Shown here piece by piece: positions 52,010 through 64,000 of a stretch of DNA of 64,000 bases. The stretch is from Dipylidium caninum (Eukaryota; Platyhelminthes; Cestoda; Cyclophyllidea; Dipylidiidae), in NCBI GenBank assembly GCA_017562135.1, contig QEYB01000963.1, positions 372,001 through 436,000 on the forward strand, in the 5' to 3' direction. The notes under the pieces are model-generated. The model ran no database searches. It saw only the letters and a program-made list of their open reading frames with translations, and had not been told where the DNA came from. How positions within the stretch are numbered: position 1 is the stretch's first letter; every line of letters starts with the position of its first letter. A program made the translations under genes and the position numbers.

Positions 52010-54731
52010 CAGATGACGCCTCGATGGAAGGCCGCTTCTCCCCTCTCAGGGGTGGAGCGGATTTATGAACACTTTTCGTCTCGATTCATCTTGATTAACA
52101 ACAAGATCAACACTGTCCCACGTGTTCTTGAAACCCATGGAATCAAAGCTGCACCAAAACTCCCGCCTTTCTTCCCTTTTCCTTCTCCCCTGTAGCCACG
52201 TGCCCAACACGCAGATGTTTCAATTGTGGGCAACTTACTTTACTCCCGGTTGAATAATAGTTGATTAGCCATCTAACCTAACTGTGTGTAAGGAAGGACA
52301 GAGCATGCGGGAGTTGAGAACACCTGAAAAACTCCACAGTAAGGAATGGTGCCACCTTCCTTAAAATTCTTTCCAACCTGGAAACAGTCAGGACTGAGTT
52401 CGCTAGAAAATAAGGTTTATCTGCCATGAGGGAAGTCACAAGCGAGGTTACTAAACTACACCTACCCGGGTGAAATTGCTTGAAGGAGACTACGAGGGAA
52501 GGCGTGGAAACTTACTAATTCCCCTACTCCCAATGGGGCTAGGCGAGGTCTGATTTGTCGTTCAGTCGCGAGTCCCCAAACTCCAAGTGGACGCTTTGGC
52601 TTGCTCTCAGGGGGTCGGGAGTCCGCGGGATTTAAATGTTAGTTCTGAATGAAAATAAACTGTAATTTAAATTACAGTGACTATTTATAGCCTAACTGGC
52701 ACCACCTATGGGGAGGTAATTTAAGCGAATTAGGATTATATGATGATACTGATGATTGCGCGTGGGTTGCCTCTTTGTATTGACGCTTCGTTAGCTTAAT
52801 TTCAGCATAGCACTGAGACGCGAGGGTACAACGAGGCACAGGTTGGTGGATAGAGTAAAATGACAAGCAATTATTTAAGTGTCAAAATGGTAGATCCGCC
52901 CTCTACAAACTATTCGTGCATTTATACTTCTTCGAGAATGCGGGAAGTTAATAAGGGGGATGATGGGGGTGTGGGGCGACGAAGAATAGGAGAAAGCATA
53001 AAAGCGTGTTCAGCTAGCACAATGAATTAATGGCTGTACTCGTGAGAAGGAGACCATAAAAATTACCAAAAGGTAGATTGAAATTAAGTTGAGTCTCCAT
53101 GTGTACTTTGGCTGGAAATAAACCCCCGCCCCACGGAGGTGTCGTAAAGGCAATTAATAAATGCGACAGCGGGCATTTTTGTTAGCAGCGCGGGTAAGTT
53201 GAGGGGAAAGGACACACTTGCGCTCACCCCCTCCCCCTTCATCCACCTTTCAATTACTTGCTCTAATCTTAGTGAATTCTTAAAGGAATGACATGCATTG
53301 CGCACTACTTTTGACTGCCACGCCTTTACTAAAATGGGGCTTTAAAGAAGATATCGCATGAGGCTGAAGACAAAAAGTGGACAACGGCAGCATGCGTCAA
53401 AGGCGGAAGATGAAGCGCCTCTTCGCAGATTATCCCAAGTTAATGATTCTTGTAGGGCGGCGGTGGAGGCAGCGACGGCATGGATGGGCTGCAAAGAAAG
53501 GTGATTAACAAATTAGGCGAGCACCGAACGGCAGGTTGGGTAGTCCACATTTCTAACTTCATGACAGTGAGTCACGAGAGAAGTGAATATTGTGTCCATT
53601 TTGAAAATCCAATCAAGCAAAGAGAAAATAATGCTGTGCTAATGTGCCAGTGAATCAGCAAATTAGGGGACTTGCCAGAAGTTGACAGAAGAGAGCTGAT
53701 GGAAGGAATGTCTAACAGGAGGTGTTGAGTTTCTAGTCGAGTTTGAGACGGAATACGTACACTGCCTCCTGTACATACAGCGAGAGAGAATTAAAAATGT
53801 GTGTCCATTTTTGTAAAATTCACATATTTTCCACTCTGACTCGGATGTAATATAATGGTAAATTATAACTAAACTTTGAAAGTAAGATTTGGTGGGTACA
53901 AAGTGAGGGACTAGTACTCGGAATTACGTCAATTTACAATGCCAATGTTGACATGGCAACTGTGCAAGTACATTTCACGGTGGCATGCCACGTAATACGG
54001 TAACGGAGTGATGCCAAAAATGCGGTTTTGACATTTGTAGTGGGCAGCGAATTACCAAAAAACGAATAAGTAAATTCCATTGGTCTCATGAGTGATGTTG
54101 GGTTCTGGACAATGTCGGCAACACCATTCCTTTAATTCTCACTCACTCCTAAGCATTGAGTACACTAAACTAGGATTTAAGCCGATTTTGCGCTAAAATG
54201 CTCATGTGCGCAAACTTGTGAAACGCATTTTCATGGCCGCATATTTAAATCAAAGTTTTTCATTCCATGTACATAGTTAATTTACAGAGCAAGTAAGACT
54301 CTTTAATAATACAAACCAATCTTTGAGATCATTATTCGAATTTTCAAGTGTGCTGTCCGGCTTATTTATTCGCATTGTTTTAGTTGACTCTTCGGTATTT
54401 GGCAAATTCAGAATAACACTCTGATGCGCTTAACCAAATATTTAATGTTATATGCTTTTCCTGACAAAGCAAGAAGAGAGGAATTGCGATTATTAGATGG
54501 GAATCTATAGGACGGGGGACCGTGAAAGAGAAACAAAATGCACCCTGCGCTCGCTGTTTTTATTCGTAAATTGCAAAGGTAGCCTTCTTACACATCTCGT
54601 AAAATTTTATCCGTCCCTGTATTCCATTATCATTTTATTTTTCCTCGAAACTAAATGAAAACAAAAAGGCAATTAGCATCTAATTTTCTTGTACGAGTTC
54701 AAGTGGAATCATAAAGCAGCCCACTAACCGT

Positions 54732-55075
54732 TTGGAAGCATCAATGAGGCATTCGGAGATGCATCCACTAATGGAAAAGAACCTCGATGTTGGTTCTAAA
54801 AAATTTCGTTCTGACGATTGGGATATCGTCAAGGAGACTCGCGGACGATCACTGACCCATGTTGAAAAAAGAGGAGGAATTAGGGTCGACGACTTCTCAA
54901 TGCGATCGGCGCACGAAACTATTCATGAACTCGGGTGTGAACTCGGAACTCACCATACGGCTAAATCTGTGTTAAAGCATTTGCGCGTAATGAATAAAGA
55001 AAAATAATTCGTACTCATGTGTGCCCGCCGTACGAACTGGCGCAAATGCAGGTGATCGCGCGCAAGAACAAGTGC
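54732..55075 (+). pseudogene. Probable decayed mariner-like transposase fragment
   Basis: The frame 54732-55007 contains ETIHELGCELGTHHTAKSVL, which resembles the helix-turn-helix of mariner transposases (pattern RELAEELGVSHTTVSRHLK). It stops at 55005-55007. In another frame directly afterwards, around 55015-55065, comes CPPYELAQMQVIARKN, resembling the WVPHEL segment that follows the helix-turn-helix in mariners. The expected order across a frame break suggests an old inactive copy. No catalytic DDD region or terminal inverted repeats were identified. Confidence 0.35.
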
Positions 55076-58000
55076 TCATGTTAAAGCTGAACGACCGCTG
55101 TTCGAAAATCATCTTCCGCGCAATATGGAATTTCACCACTTCCACCATGTTCATCCACTTTTTAATCGACCAGTAGGCATAAATGATATGCCAAATCATT
55201 GGCAAAATCTGGTATACTAATGAAAATTGTTCCGAATAAATACAATAAGCAGTGTGTAACATTGCACTTTTTCGTTTCTGCTCGTACTCAACACGCATTT
55301 CATGCTTTCCAACCCAAAATAAGTCTGTGAAATTTCCCCTAAGAACCGTACTAGTGAGATACCGACTGATGGTACAGTGGCTCTCCAGAAGCACGGTTCC
55401 CCGGAGGGAAGAAGGACTTTTAAGGTCCATCTGTACTGGCGGTGCCGGATATCTGCATGAAAGGAAGCTGAGACGCATTCGCGAGACTAGACCTAATATG
55501 AGTCTGATAGAGCACGAAGTCTACTGCTTATTGAAATAGGGCTTTGCTGAAATTTCGGCGTATTTTCCTTCTTAAAGACCCACTTCATTTGTTTTGATTA
55601 ATCATGTGGCTCTTAAGTGTGCATATTTTGACATCCGCCTTAGCAATTTCAATTTCGGTTCGAGATGTGTAATTCTCGAGACACCATGGGGACAAACTTA
55701 GTGAATACTTGCCAGATTAATTGCGCGACTCTTTGTCATCCTCGCGTCGAACCACATTTCATCATCCTTGTGGTGTTTTTGTTTTAATAAATTGTAATGA
55801 CTTCGCCTAACACCTACGAACTTTGACACGACTAGTCCAGTTGCTAGTGGAATAGGAGGTCGTTTAGCGCGAGACATGATAATGTAAGAAGACATTCAGT
55901 GGGGTAATTACTCAAGCGTGCATTTTACCCTTTTAACCAGCTTCATTTCCGACTAATCGGTGTGACCGGAAAACGAGGCTTGCATTTATCCAATCCAGGG
56001 CACACATACAGTGTTAAATGGGTCATAGAGTAAATATTATGCAGGAAAAAAAAGAGTTTAGTGCCGCGTTATGGCTATTCAGGTCATAGTCAAAATAGCA
56101 ATTGAAGAATACGGATGTTGGTCTTATGTATAGGCATGTTGTTTTACTAGGCGTTTATCTCCGTTTTCTGTAATTAAGTTTACAGCTGGGTCCTGATTCT
56201 TCACTGCTTTGCCAAAGTGAGATGATATGTCAAACATGAGAATTGATAAATTATTCGATAAAGTGATATTTTGTCACGGTCGGGTACTTCTGCGAATAAC
56301 CGACGATCTCCTCGGTTCCATGGCTTAATGAGTGTGAGTGAGAGGAAAGACTCAAGAAGGGAAGGTCGGATAGGGCACTTTTTGGTTTGTCTCATTGTAC
56401 TTTTGTCAAACTCCCCCACCTTCCCCTCCATACTTATTTGCCTCTTGTACTCGAGGAGAGTCTTTGGACATTAACCGTGGGAGGGAGCGAGATGATCTAG
56501 AGCGTGCGCTTCGCATAACTCGTGGTCAATAAAATGTTGTGCAACAAAGCTAAAATTTAAATCGGAGAATCGCTAAAACCTTTCCGAAAATTTGCAAAGG
56601 TAGAGGCTCTGACTACCAACACTATCACCAGTAAACAAATATAGACGTTTAAACAAAACGTTTTAAACTCAAATGCAGCGCTCTTGGTGACCGCTTATTT
56701 CATACTGTATATGGAAGATAACCGCATTTGAGATTCATTTTAGGAAAATGTTCAATTCATAGACTGTTTTCTGCAATTTGAAAATTAAATTAAGTTATTG
56801 GTTTAGGTTTAGCGGCAGATATGAGTGGCACGTTCTCTCCCAACTTCTCTTTTTGCCAAATGGCTTGTTTGACCGTTTCCAGTCAACTCATACCAAACTC
56901 ATGCATTATATGCCGTCTTCAGGGATATAGAGAAAACTTTATTTTAATTTGTTTAAAATAATGGCTTATACGCCAATCTTTGGCTTGAGCAAGACCAATT
57001 TCAATTGCATTCATTGGCTTAAAAGGAATACAATGTAGACACAATATGTATAGAATTGTCGAGAGGAAATGATACTACCTTGCCTACATTGGCTTCTACT
57101 TTTCCCTTCAAAAATTAATTGAGTTGTTCACGGTACACTCTTCGACCTTGGAATTATTCCGCGCTGGATTCTGAAAACTGGGTGTAGTGGTATCGAAAGT
57201 AATTTCTGTCTTAAAACGCACTAATTCAGGTGGACCCGTGAGGCCCCACGAGGTTGAATCTCGGTCCTTGTACATTGTAACAAAATGCACGCGTGTACTT
57301 GACTAAGAAGACATCCATTAGCAACAAGTGTCGAGACTAGCAGTTTTTGGGAGAAGGAAGTAGAGACATTCACAACAGACTGTGACTAACATCTTTATTT
57401 TTGCTAGTGAAATGTTAAAGTCGGTTTACAATTTAGGTAGCGCGGTGACCCTAAACCATTTTTCGAAGATTAGCTGTTTCTTTTTTACTCTCGTTTGATA
57501 TGAAACGATGAATCATTACATACCCCAATAAATCATCAACTTTTAAATTCCATGTAAATGAAGGCACTATTGAGACAAAATTATGAAGCAAATATTAGAA
57601 CTGGATGCAGAAGATCTGCACTAGCGGGTAATGACATAAAATCTAAACACTATGGTTAATGACAAACTTGGTAGATTCTTGGACCTCGTAATAGGACGCC
57701 CAGGCTCTGAATTAGGGACATGGACATCGGACGGTCTAGCCTCTAAGGATTTGCGATATGTGAAAGCAATAGTTGGCGTAAGTCAGTGAACTATTACAAG
57801 AAAATAGTAAAAACGGAGGAGTTTAATAAAAAATTTAGCTAGCGTAAATTTTAAGCAATAGTCTGTGCATTGTGAACGATGTAACCTCCAATTTATCCGA
57901 TCGGAAGGCCTTACATGTATCGAGACAACAGAGAGTTGTATAAAAATCTAAACCGCAACGAGGAACTGCTTGAGGTAACATCCTGAGATATACGATCAAC

Positions 58001-58223
58001 ACAATATTTAACAATAATTAGTGTCAATTTTCGTTTTGGTGTAAATATCCAAGGTGTTAATAAATGCAAAAACCTGTGCCACCAAAAATCAGAATAAGAC
58101 GCGTGAGTTAAAGTTAATAGGATATAAATTAATTTTAACCCTTCGACAGCAACTTAATTAACGCAATCATGTTCACTGTTTAAATCTCTTAAATAATCAG
58201 CGGGAGATCTAAAATATTCGTTG

Positions 58224-61200
58224 ATGGTTGATGTTGAGGATGATCGCGGGTCATCACATGATGATTACCCGGATGATTGCGACGACTACTATCAACTTTC
58301 AGAAGATAGTGACAAAGATAACACCGTGTTAAGGTTGGCGATACTGCATTGAGTTTCATGGGTTGTAGATCGTCTAATGATGAAGTTAAAGAAGACTTAA
58401 AGTGCAAAACTCTAAACAGTGAAGAAGTTGAGCAATTAATATCAGAAGATGTAAATTACCTTTGTCAGAAGCTAAAGGTATTTTGCGAACCTTTCAGCGA
58501 ATCACAGATTTCCTGGTGGTTAGGCAGTCTATTTTTACGGAATTATAAATGGGATATCCAACAGGTTGAGGATACATTTGAAAGCGATCCTTCCATATTA
58601 CTTATTTCCTCAAATTTAATCCCTTCCTCTGGATTATGCTATACCTCCGACAGTTGCGAAATCACGGAATTGCTCAGCATCATATCTCAGACCCCTAGAG
58701 CAAATCGTAAACCCCCATTTAAACTCAAGGGTGATTTGTATTTATGACTCAAACAACGTTGCTCTTATTAGAAAGGAATCTAAAACCGGACTTGTGTCCT
58801 ATTTGCTTTTCCCCTCCTTCCGTTTTGGGTGGTGTGAACATAAAACAAAATCCCTCTCTCACAATGGCTCGCCTTTTTGGAATGAGTTGTGGCCACATGT
58901 TTTGTCTCGAATGTTGGCGTGCATTCTTCGACGTTCGGATATCGAACTCGCATGTTTCAGTTGTCGAATGTATGGCCGCAAAGTGCAATATCCGAATCCC
59001 CGATGATTTTATATTGGCTGTTATTAACAATCCTGAGTCTATACACAAACACCGTAGACACATTCTCAATGAAGTGATCGAGGTAATTTTTTCTAAACAT
59101 TTTCTCTATTATTTTGCTCCCGGTTTAAATATTTCTCCATGGTTGACCACATTCACACCTTTTGGATTTTAAATACTATACGTTTCCCCTTGTGAACCCA
59201 AATGTCCTTTCAGAAGTTAGTTACCAATTCACTGATACCTTCGTTTTATTTGTATTCTGGGTTGTCTTCGAATGGCTTTTGGGATCAGTATTAAAATTCG
59301 CCTACCATCGAAGCAAAAATTCAGTTTTTTTACATTACCTTTGAAATGAATAGTCGTTAAATATCTAGCGTAGTTGCTAATCTAAAGATCACGTTGCATC
59401 CGATTTTTATTAGCATTTTATTGTACCACTAACAGGAACTCAATTTAATATTATTGCCTACCAACACCTTCACGAAGTTATTTTAGGAAGCTGAAAATAC
59501 TTCCAAAAACAATTTTTCTTATTAGGCGTTTTTATTTTCAAACAAATTACGGGATGGGCAGTTGACTTGTTTCCAGTTTTACAACTTAATAAATTTAACT
59601 TTAGAATTTAACCTTAAAAATTTTATGGGCTTCATTCAGAAGGGATTAGTATTTTCAAATCTTTTCTCTGGTCAGGCGAAGAAAATGGCAGTACATTAGT
59701 ACATACTAGAGGTAACAGAAAGTTTATTGGCAAAATCCTTAGAGCGATTTACTTAGTTATCAATCAAGTAGAAATCTCAGGTGTCAATGGTTTATTTGTG
59801 CTTTTTGGCTACTAGTACCTTATGAATCAAGAAATCCCATTGCTATTTGATCTCTAGCGTCATGAATGGGTTTATTTTGCTAGTGTTACTTAAGCATTCA
59901 TTTTTGAAGAAAAACTTCACCATTTATGCCTTAGTTTTAATGCTCCTTCCTTCCGTGTCAGGCACATCCTAGATTGCGTTTCTGTACGGATACACATTGT
60001 ACTCGGGTGCTTTACGCTCTGGAAGTGCCACAGGCGTTGCGTGTAACCTGTGACAGTTGCGGAACCCAGTTTTGTTTTGCCTGCAGTGTGGAGTACCATG
60101 CCCCCGCGCACTGTGAAACCATAAAGCAGTGGCTACAAAAATGCCGCGACGACTCGGGTACTGCAAATTATATGGCTGCACATACAAAGGACTGCCCCAA
60201 TTGTGGTGTGGTTATTGAAAAGAACGGCGGATGCAACCACATGGTTCGTTTTGTCTGCTCCGACTGCCTTAAACTGTGCCATCAATGTTTCAACCATTCC
60301 GTAAAAGTGTTATGTTCTTCTTTTGCGGTGCATTAATTAAGGAGAGTGTAATCGAAGATACTGGCAAACTGAAAACTTTTTTCTATTAATGCAAAATGGG
60401 TGCGGTATTTACTGTTATGGAACATCCTGATCTAGAGCTGATTCCCTTTTATACAGTTTTCACACTATTACTCGGTAGAATAAGCGTAACATCCTTACGA
60501 TTCGAATTGGATATTATGGGGATGAGTCATAGGACATAAAAGTCACTGTTTTTACTACCTTCTGTGTTACTGTAACCCAATTGTTATCATTTTTTGTTGT
60601 TGTCCGCTTCCACCTTCGGTTAACTCGATGACCCCTCTTCTTTTGCTCCAAGTTTTCGTGTATCACGTGACATTTGCTGTAATATCAATGCAAACTTGAC
60701 AGTTGGTCTGTATAAAGTAATATCTCATTTCATTATCTACAGTTGATTGGTTCGATCATACCAACAGAAACCTTCGGATGTGTGTTTAATAAATCGCACT
60801 TTCTTTTAGCAATGCCTGAAGTGTCAACATCAATTCTGTTGGGTCTGCCTTGGCCGTAAGTAGAATATGCTGAAGAGGCACTTCAAATGCCTCCATTACT
60901 TTATTTTTTACTTTAGTATAAGGTTTAGCAGTGGCTTAAGACATGTCTCTTATTCGGTTGCAGCGTGGAGGGATCACCCGGTGGAGTACTACGATTGCAG
61001 CAAATATCGCAGATCAGAGGTCTCGGAACGCGAGTCCACTCGGACACGAGCCAGGGAGTACCTTCAGCGCTACCTCTTCTATTACGAAAGGGTGAGTTGG
61101 CTGCTCACTATTTTCGCCATTGTTATCATTGCGACTGGATATGTGATATTTTCCCCTCCATCCCTACCCTAGCCACTGCATGACAAATAGGGACTATGTC

Positions 61201-62500
61201 TTTTTTGCTACTCTACAGGTTTCCTGAACTTTATCCTTATGGGAATAAACAATCTAATAATTTCATTGAGCAAGTCTTGGTAGCACATTGCTCAACCGAA
61301 GATGAAAGCTGGTTCCAGCCCCACACAATGCACTTGGATGTTCTTGATTCATTCAACATTCCCATCGTTAATCACAGTGATCAGATTGATCTCTCCTCCA
61401 AAAGTTGGATGCCTCGTATTTGGGCAATTCATTACTCCTTCTCGGAACACAGATGCTAGTAGATAAGTGAAGTTTGCCTGTCACAACACTTCAACAGATC
61501 TCGCAAAAAAGACACCTTCTAAGTCCTTCTGGGCAAAATCTTCGATTTCGTAGCAAGAGCACTTTTTTATGGTACCTTAGTAAACTCTCGAGGACACCGG
61601 GTTACCGTCCTAATAGCAAATTGTTCTCACTGGTGGACAGTGGAAAAGCCTTGAGATGATAAGATCCCGGCTGGCACTTTTCACAGGCCCGTGCGAGGTA
61701 AAGCAAATATGTATGGAGTGGTGAAATCCAGCTGTCAACTCGCACGGAGAAGACTACTGGGGGAAGTTTGTCCACTGCCTACATAGCTCCGGCGTCAGGT
61801 CACACTTTCATTGAATTGCAACAGAATGTGGGTTCAAGTGAGTACTGGGCGCCTAATATTATGACCGAGGCCCATCCAATAGCGAATTTTCCATCCTATC
61901 ACAGTCAGGTAAGGTGGTGGCTGGATCAGGTCCTCATACTCCTGCTAAATCCCGATTTTTACCTTGATCGAAGAGTTAATTGAAGGTAAAACCGGCATTT
62001 GTCATTGGTAGAAATGTTCTCCTACAATAGTTGGATCTTGGTAGATAATGGTAAAAGAATCGTTAAAAAGTAAGAACTTGAAAAGGTAAATCTTTCAGTG
62101 TTGATGACGTTTTTGTTTTTGCACCACTCAGTGGGAGAATCATGAGCGAAGTTTGCGGCTGGAGGAGAAGCACTGCGCCAGCATCCAGGCGCGTATTCAG
62201 TCAAAAGTACAGAATGGAGAGGGTACATGGATCGACTGGCAATACCTGTTGACGGCGGCGGAGACGCTGCGTAAATGTCGCTACACCCTCAAGTACACCT
62301 ACCCCTATGCCTACTGTCCACCGGCGGGGGCGGCACAAAGTCTGGGCCTATTTGAATACCAACAGGGTCTGTTGGAGGCCGAGGTGGAGGACTTATCCTG
62401 GAAGATCGCCCGAGCTGAGATCACAGACCAAGGGTCTTTGTTGAACAAGATGAACATCTGTGAGAAGCATCGGAAAACACTTATTCATGATTTTTACTGA
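58224..62500 (+). CDS. ARIH2: ARIH2-type RBR E3 ubiquitin ligase (Ariadne-2)
   Basis: RBR ligases take ubiquitin from an E2 onto a RING2 cysteine before transfer to substrate; ARIH2 works with neddylated cullin-5 complexes. Seven exons, 58224..58333, 58369..58730, 58772..59082, 59962..60243, 60810..60855, 60964..61091 and 62132..62500, join in phase to 535 residues (human 493). An acidic N terminus ([11 protein letters not shown]) is followed by a UBA-like region and RING1 from CPIC (about 166). The IBR shows CGTQFCFAC and [22 protein letters not shown]2 shows [17 protein letters not shown], with the catalytic Cys near 352. The Ariadne domain shows [29 protein letters not shown] and YTYPYAY. 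RING1 has an insertion of about 14 residues between CPIC and CGH relative to human. All cysteines needed for catalysis are present. The first two introns are 35 and 41 bases. Confidence 0.95.
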
Positions 62501-64000
62501 TTTGTTCTCACATCGGAATAACCCTTTCTTAATTTCCGTTGTGTCATGACTTGTACAGAATTTGCATGAAGAATGGTTTTATGAAGGGCCTCTTTTTGGC
62601 CACTTTCGCGTGTGCGACATGTAAGTGGACGCGATTAATAAATGTATTTGGTGTTTGTTCTCTTCGTGGTGCAGAAGTGAAGACATCTTGCGTTTTTTGG
62701 ACACTCAACAATGCTGACCCTTGGGTCGGATCGACATCGGGCTCTGGAGAACCGTTGGAACGGAACTTATGATGACGGTCGGCGTCAATCTTTGGGTGGA
62801 GGTGGACGCTGACGGAAGATCGTGCAGCTAACGGTAATTCGTGTGTGGTTCGGCGTTAAAGTGCTCCACCACATCGTTACCATGATCATGTTTGGCGGCT
62901 TATTATGTTGGGACTACCAACTGGATGTGTGCTTTGTGTGCGTATCAGTGATTAAATGGTCGTACGCGAGATATCCGTCCTAACAGATTAGATCTTTGTT
63001 TAGTTATGCCCAGAGGGGAGGGTTCATTTGAGGTATCATGTGTGTACGCCGCTAATTTGCCAGTTTACGAGACTATCTGAAGAATTTTTAAAGTAACTAG
63101 ACGGGTTTGGTACAAGTACGATGATTAACCTAGTTGGTGGCACTTAAAAACGGATTAGTGAAAGAACTCCATTTGGTCACATGGCTCGAGGGCCAAAACA
63201 GCAAAGACATCATCACTGCGGCAAACGCAACTTATGATGAGTGATATGGGGTAAGACAGAGTTGTAGGCAAGCAATTATGCGATTTAATTCTAAGCAAGT
63301 ATGACAAAATGGTTTCAAGGCTCTTTTCTTTACTTCCACTAAAGTTTAGTATTATTTTCATTATTTCTGCAGTTTTCTTTAACAAGCCATAATATTAATC
63401 ACATATGCATAATTTCACTGCTTATTTTTGTGTACCACCAGTTTCGAGGGGGCGGTGTTTTGATTTAACTGATTTGTTAGCGAAGGGAGAGATTTGAGAA
63501 GGAAGCCACCCGATACATGCTGATCCGATGAAAATTTCAGAGTCCCGATCAGGTCATCAAGAAAGGATTAGTAGGAATGTGTTGTATACTCATACCTTGT
63601 GCCCCATGCGGTGAAGTGACAACTAGAAGCGGCAAATGATGGATAGGCATCTCGGTCTAAGCATGCACTCTGAAGGACTGTCGCTAATCCCACCTATTCA
63701 TCAAGAGTGGTTCCTAGTGGTGGGGGTACTCCTCAAACTTGTCATAGAATAACGTTGCCATCGTGCACGCCGAGGATGAATCTGAGGAAGACGGGTAGTT
63801 AGACGAGTTCCGTCTCAGAGCCTTGTAGACCCATTCTGACTCACTTCGAAATAAGGGGCAAGTGGGAGTGTGGCAGCCCTATTGTAGACGAATTCTGAGG
63901 AATAAGTCAAAATCAGTCAAGAAAACTAAGATTCTTAATGGGCCAGCCCAAAGGTGTCCTAATGCCATTAATCCTTCGTTTTGACAGGTCATGGCATTAT
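62501..64000. other. Downstream of ARIH2, no gene seen
   Basis: The ARIH2 3' UTR probably ends soon after 62642. The rest of the window shows no recognisable exon, RNA gene or repeat. Confidence 0.5.
62637..62642 (+). terminator. Polyadenylation signal candidate for ARIH2
   Basis: AATAAA lies about 137 bases after the ARIH2 stop codon, a normal distance for a compact 3' UTR. No downstream element was evaluated. Confidence 0.5.

Larger units (their letters stand above)
51749..58223. other. Intergenic between synapsin and ARIH2
   Basis: The synapsin promoter should lie at the left edge and the ARIH2 promoter at the right. A CCTG/GCCTGC-rich repeat lies at about 51815-51845. A probable mariner-like fragment is near 54.7-55.1 kb. 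The remainder is AT-rich with short unrelated open frames; no exon chain is visible. Confidence 0.5.

Noticed and set aside
54972..55478. 168-codon minus-strand frame overlapping the mariner-like remnant
   Set aside because: The opposite strand gives the better transposase resemblance; this frame has no recognised content.
61196..61983. Plus-strand frames inside the last ARIH2 intron
   Set aside because: The flanking ARIH2 exons join in phase (YYER to WENH) without them, and they have no recognised motif.

Overview
The window is animal (metazoan) nuclear DNA carrying seven spliced protein-coding genes. Exons were joined by matching GT/AG boundaries, codon phase and conserved protein blocks. 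Several introns near gene 5' ends are only 30-41 bases long, while later introns run from hundreds to over a thousand bases. With a neuronal synapsin, an M13 ectopeptidase and a divergent Fos-type factor, this suggests a flatworm, possibly a tapeworm or fluke. The phylum is inferred from intron architecture, not proven.

Layout. 300-5225 (+): 3' part of a Ser/Arg/Pro-rich gene that I do not recognise. 5974-8857 (-): ERGIC2, nine exons resolved. 11237-14502 (-): Fos-type bZIP factor in two exons, with a TATA box, an AP-1 site and CCAAT boxes just upstream. 14.7-28.2 kb: no supportable gene; microsatellites and low-complexity DNA. 28246-37190 (-): neprilysin/ECE-type M13 metallopeptidase, 19 exons. 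40367-41644 (+): class I/II ADP-ribosylation factor, three exons. 42975-51748 (-): synapsin with domains A, C and E recognisable; one or two small exons were not found. 48012-48581 (+): an open frame inside a synapsin intron, on the opposite strand. Near 54.7-55.1 kb: a probable decayed mariner-like fragment. 58224-62500 (+): ARIH2, seven exons.

Functional themes. ERGIC2 and ARF both serve ER-Golgi vesicle traffic. Synapsin and the M13 peptidase fit neuronal vesicle and neuropeptide handling. ARIH2 is a ubiquitin ligase and the bZIP protein a transcription factor. They look like ordinary neighbours rather than one pathway.

The most interesting signal is the reading frame nested antisense in synapsin intron 5. 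In vertebrates and Drosophila a TIMP (tissue inhibitor of metalloproteinases) gene sits antisense inside a synapsin intron. This frame has several TIMP/NTR-like features, so it may be a very diverged member of that nested pair. That is inference and needs a profile search and transcript data.
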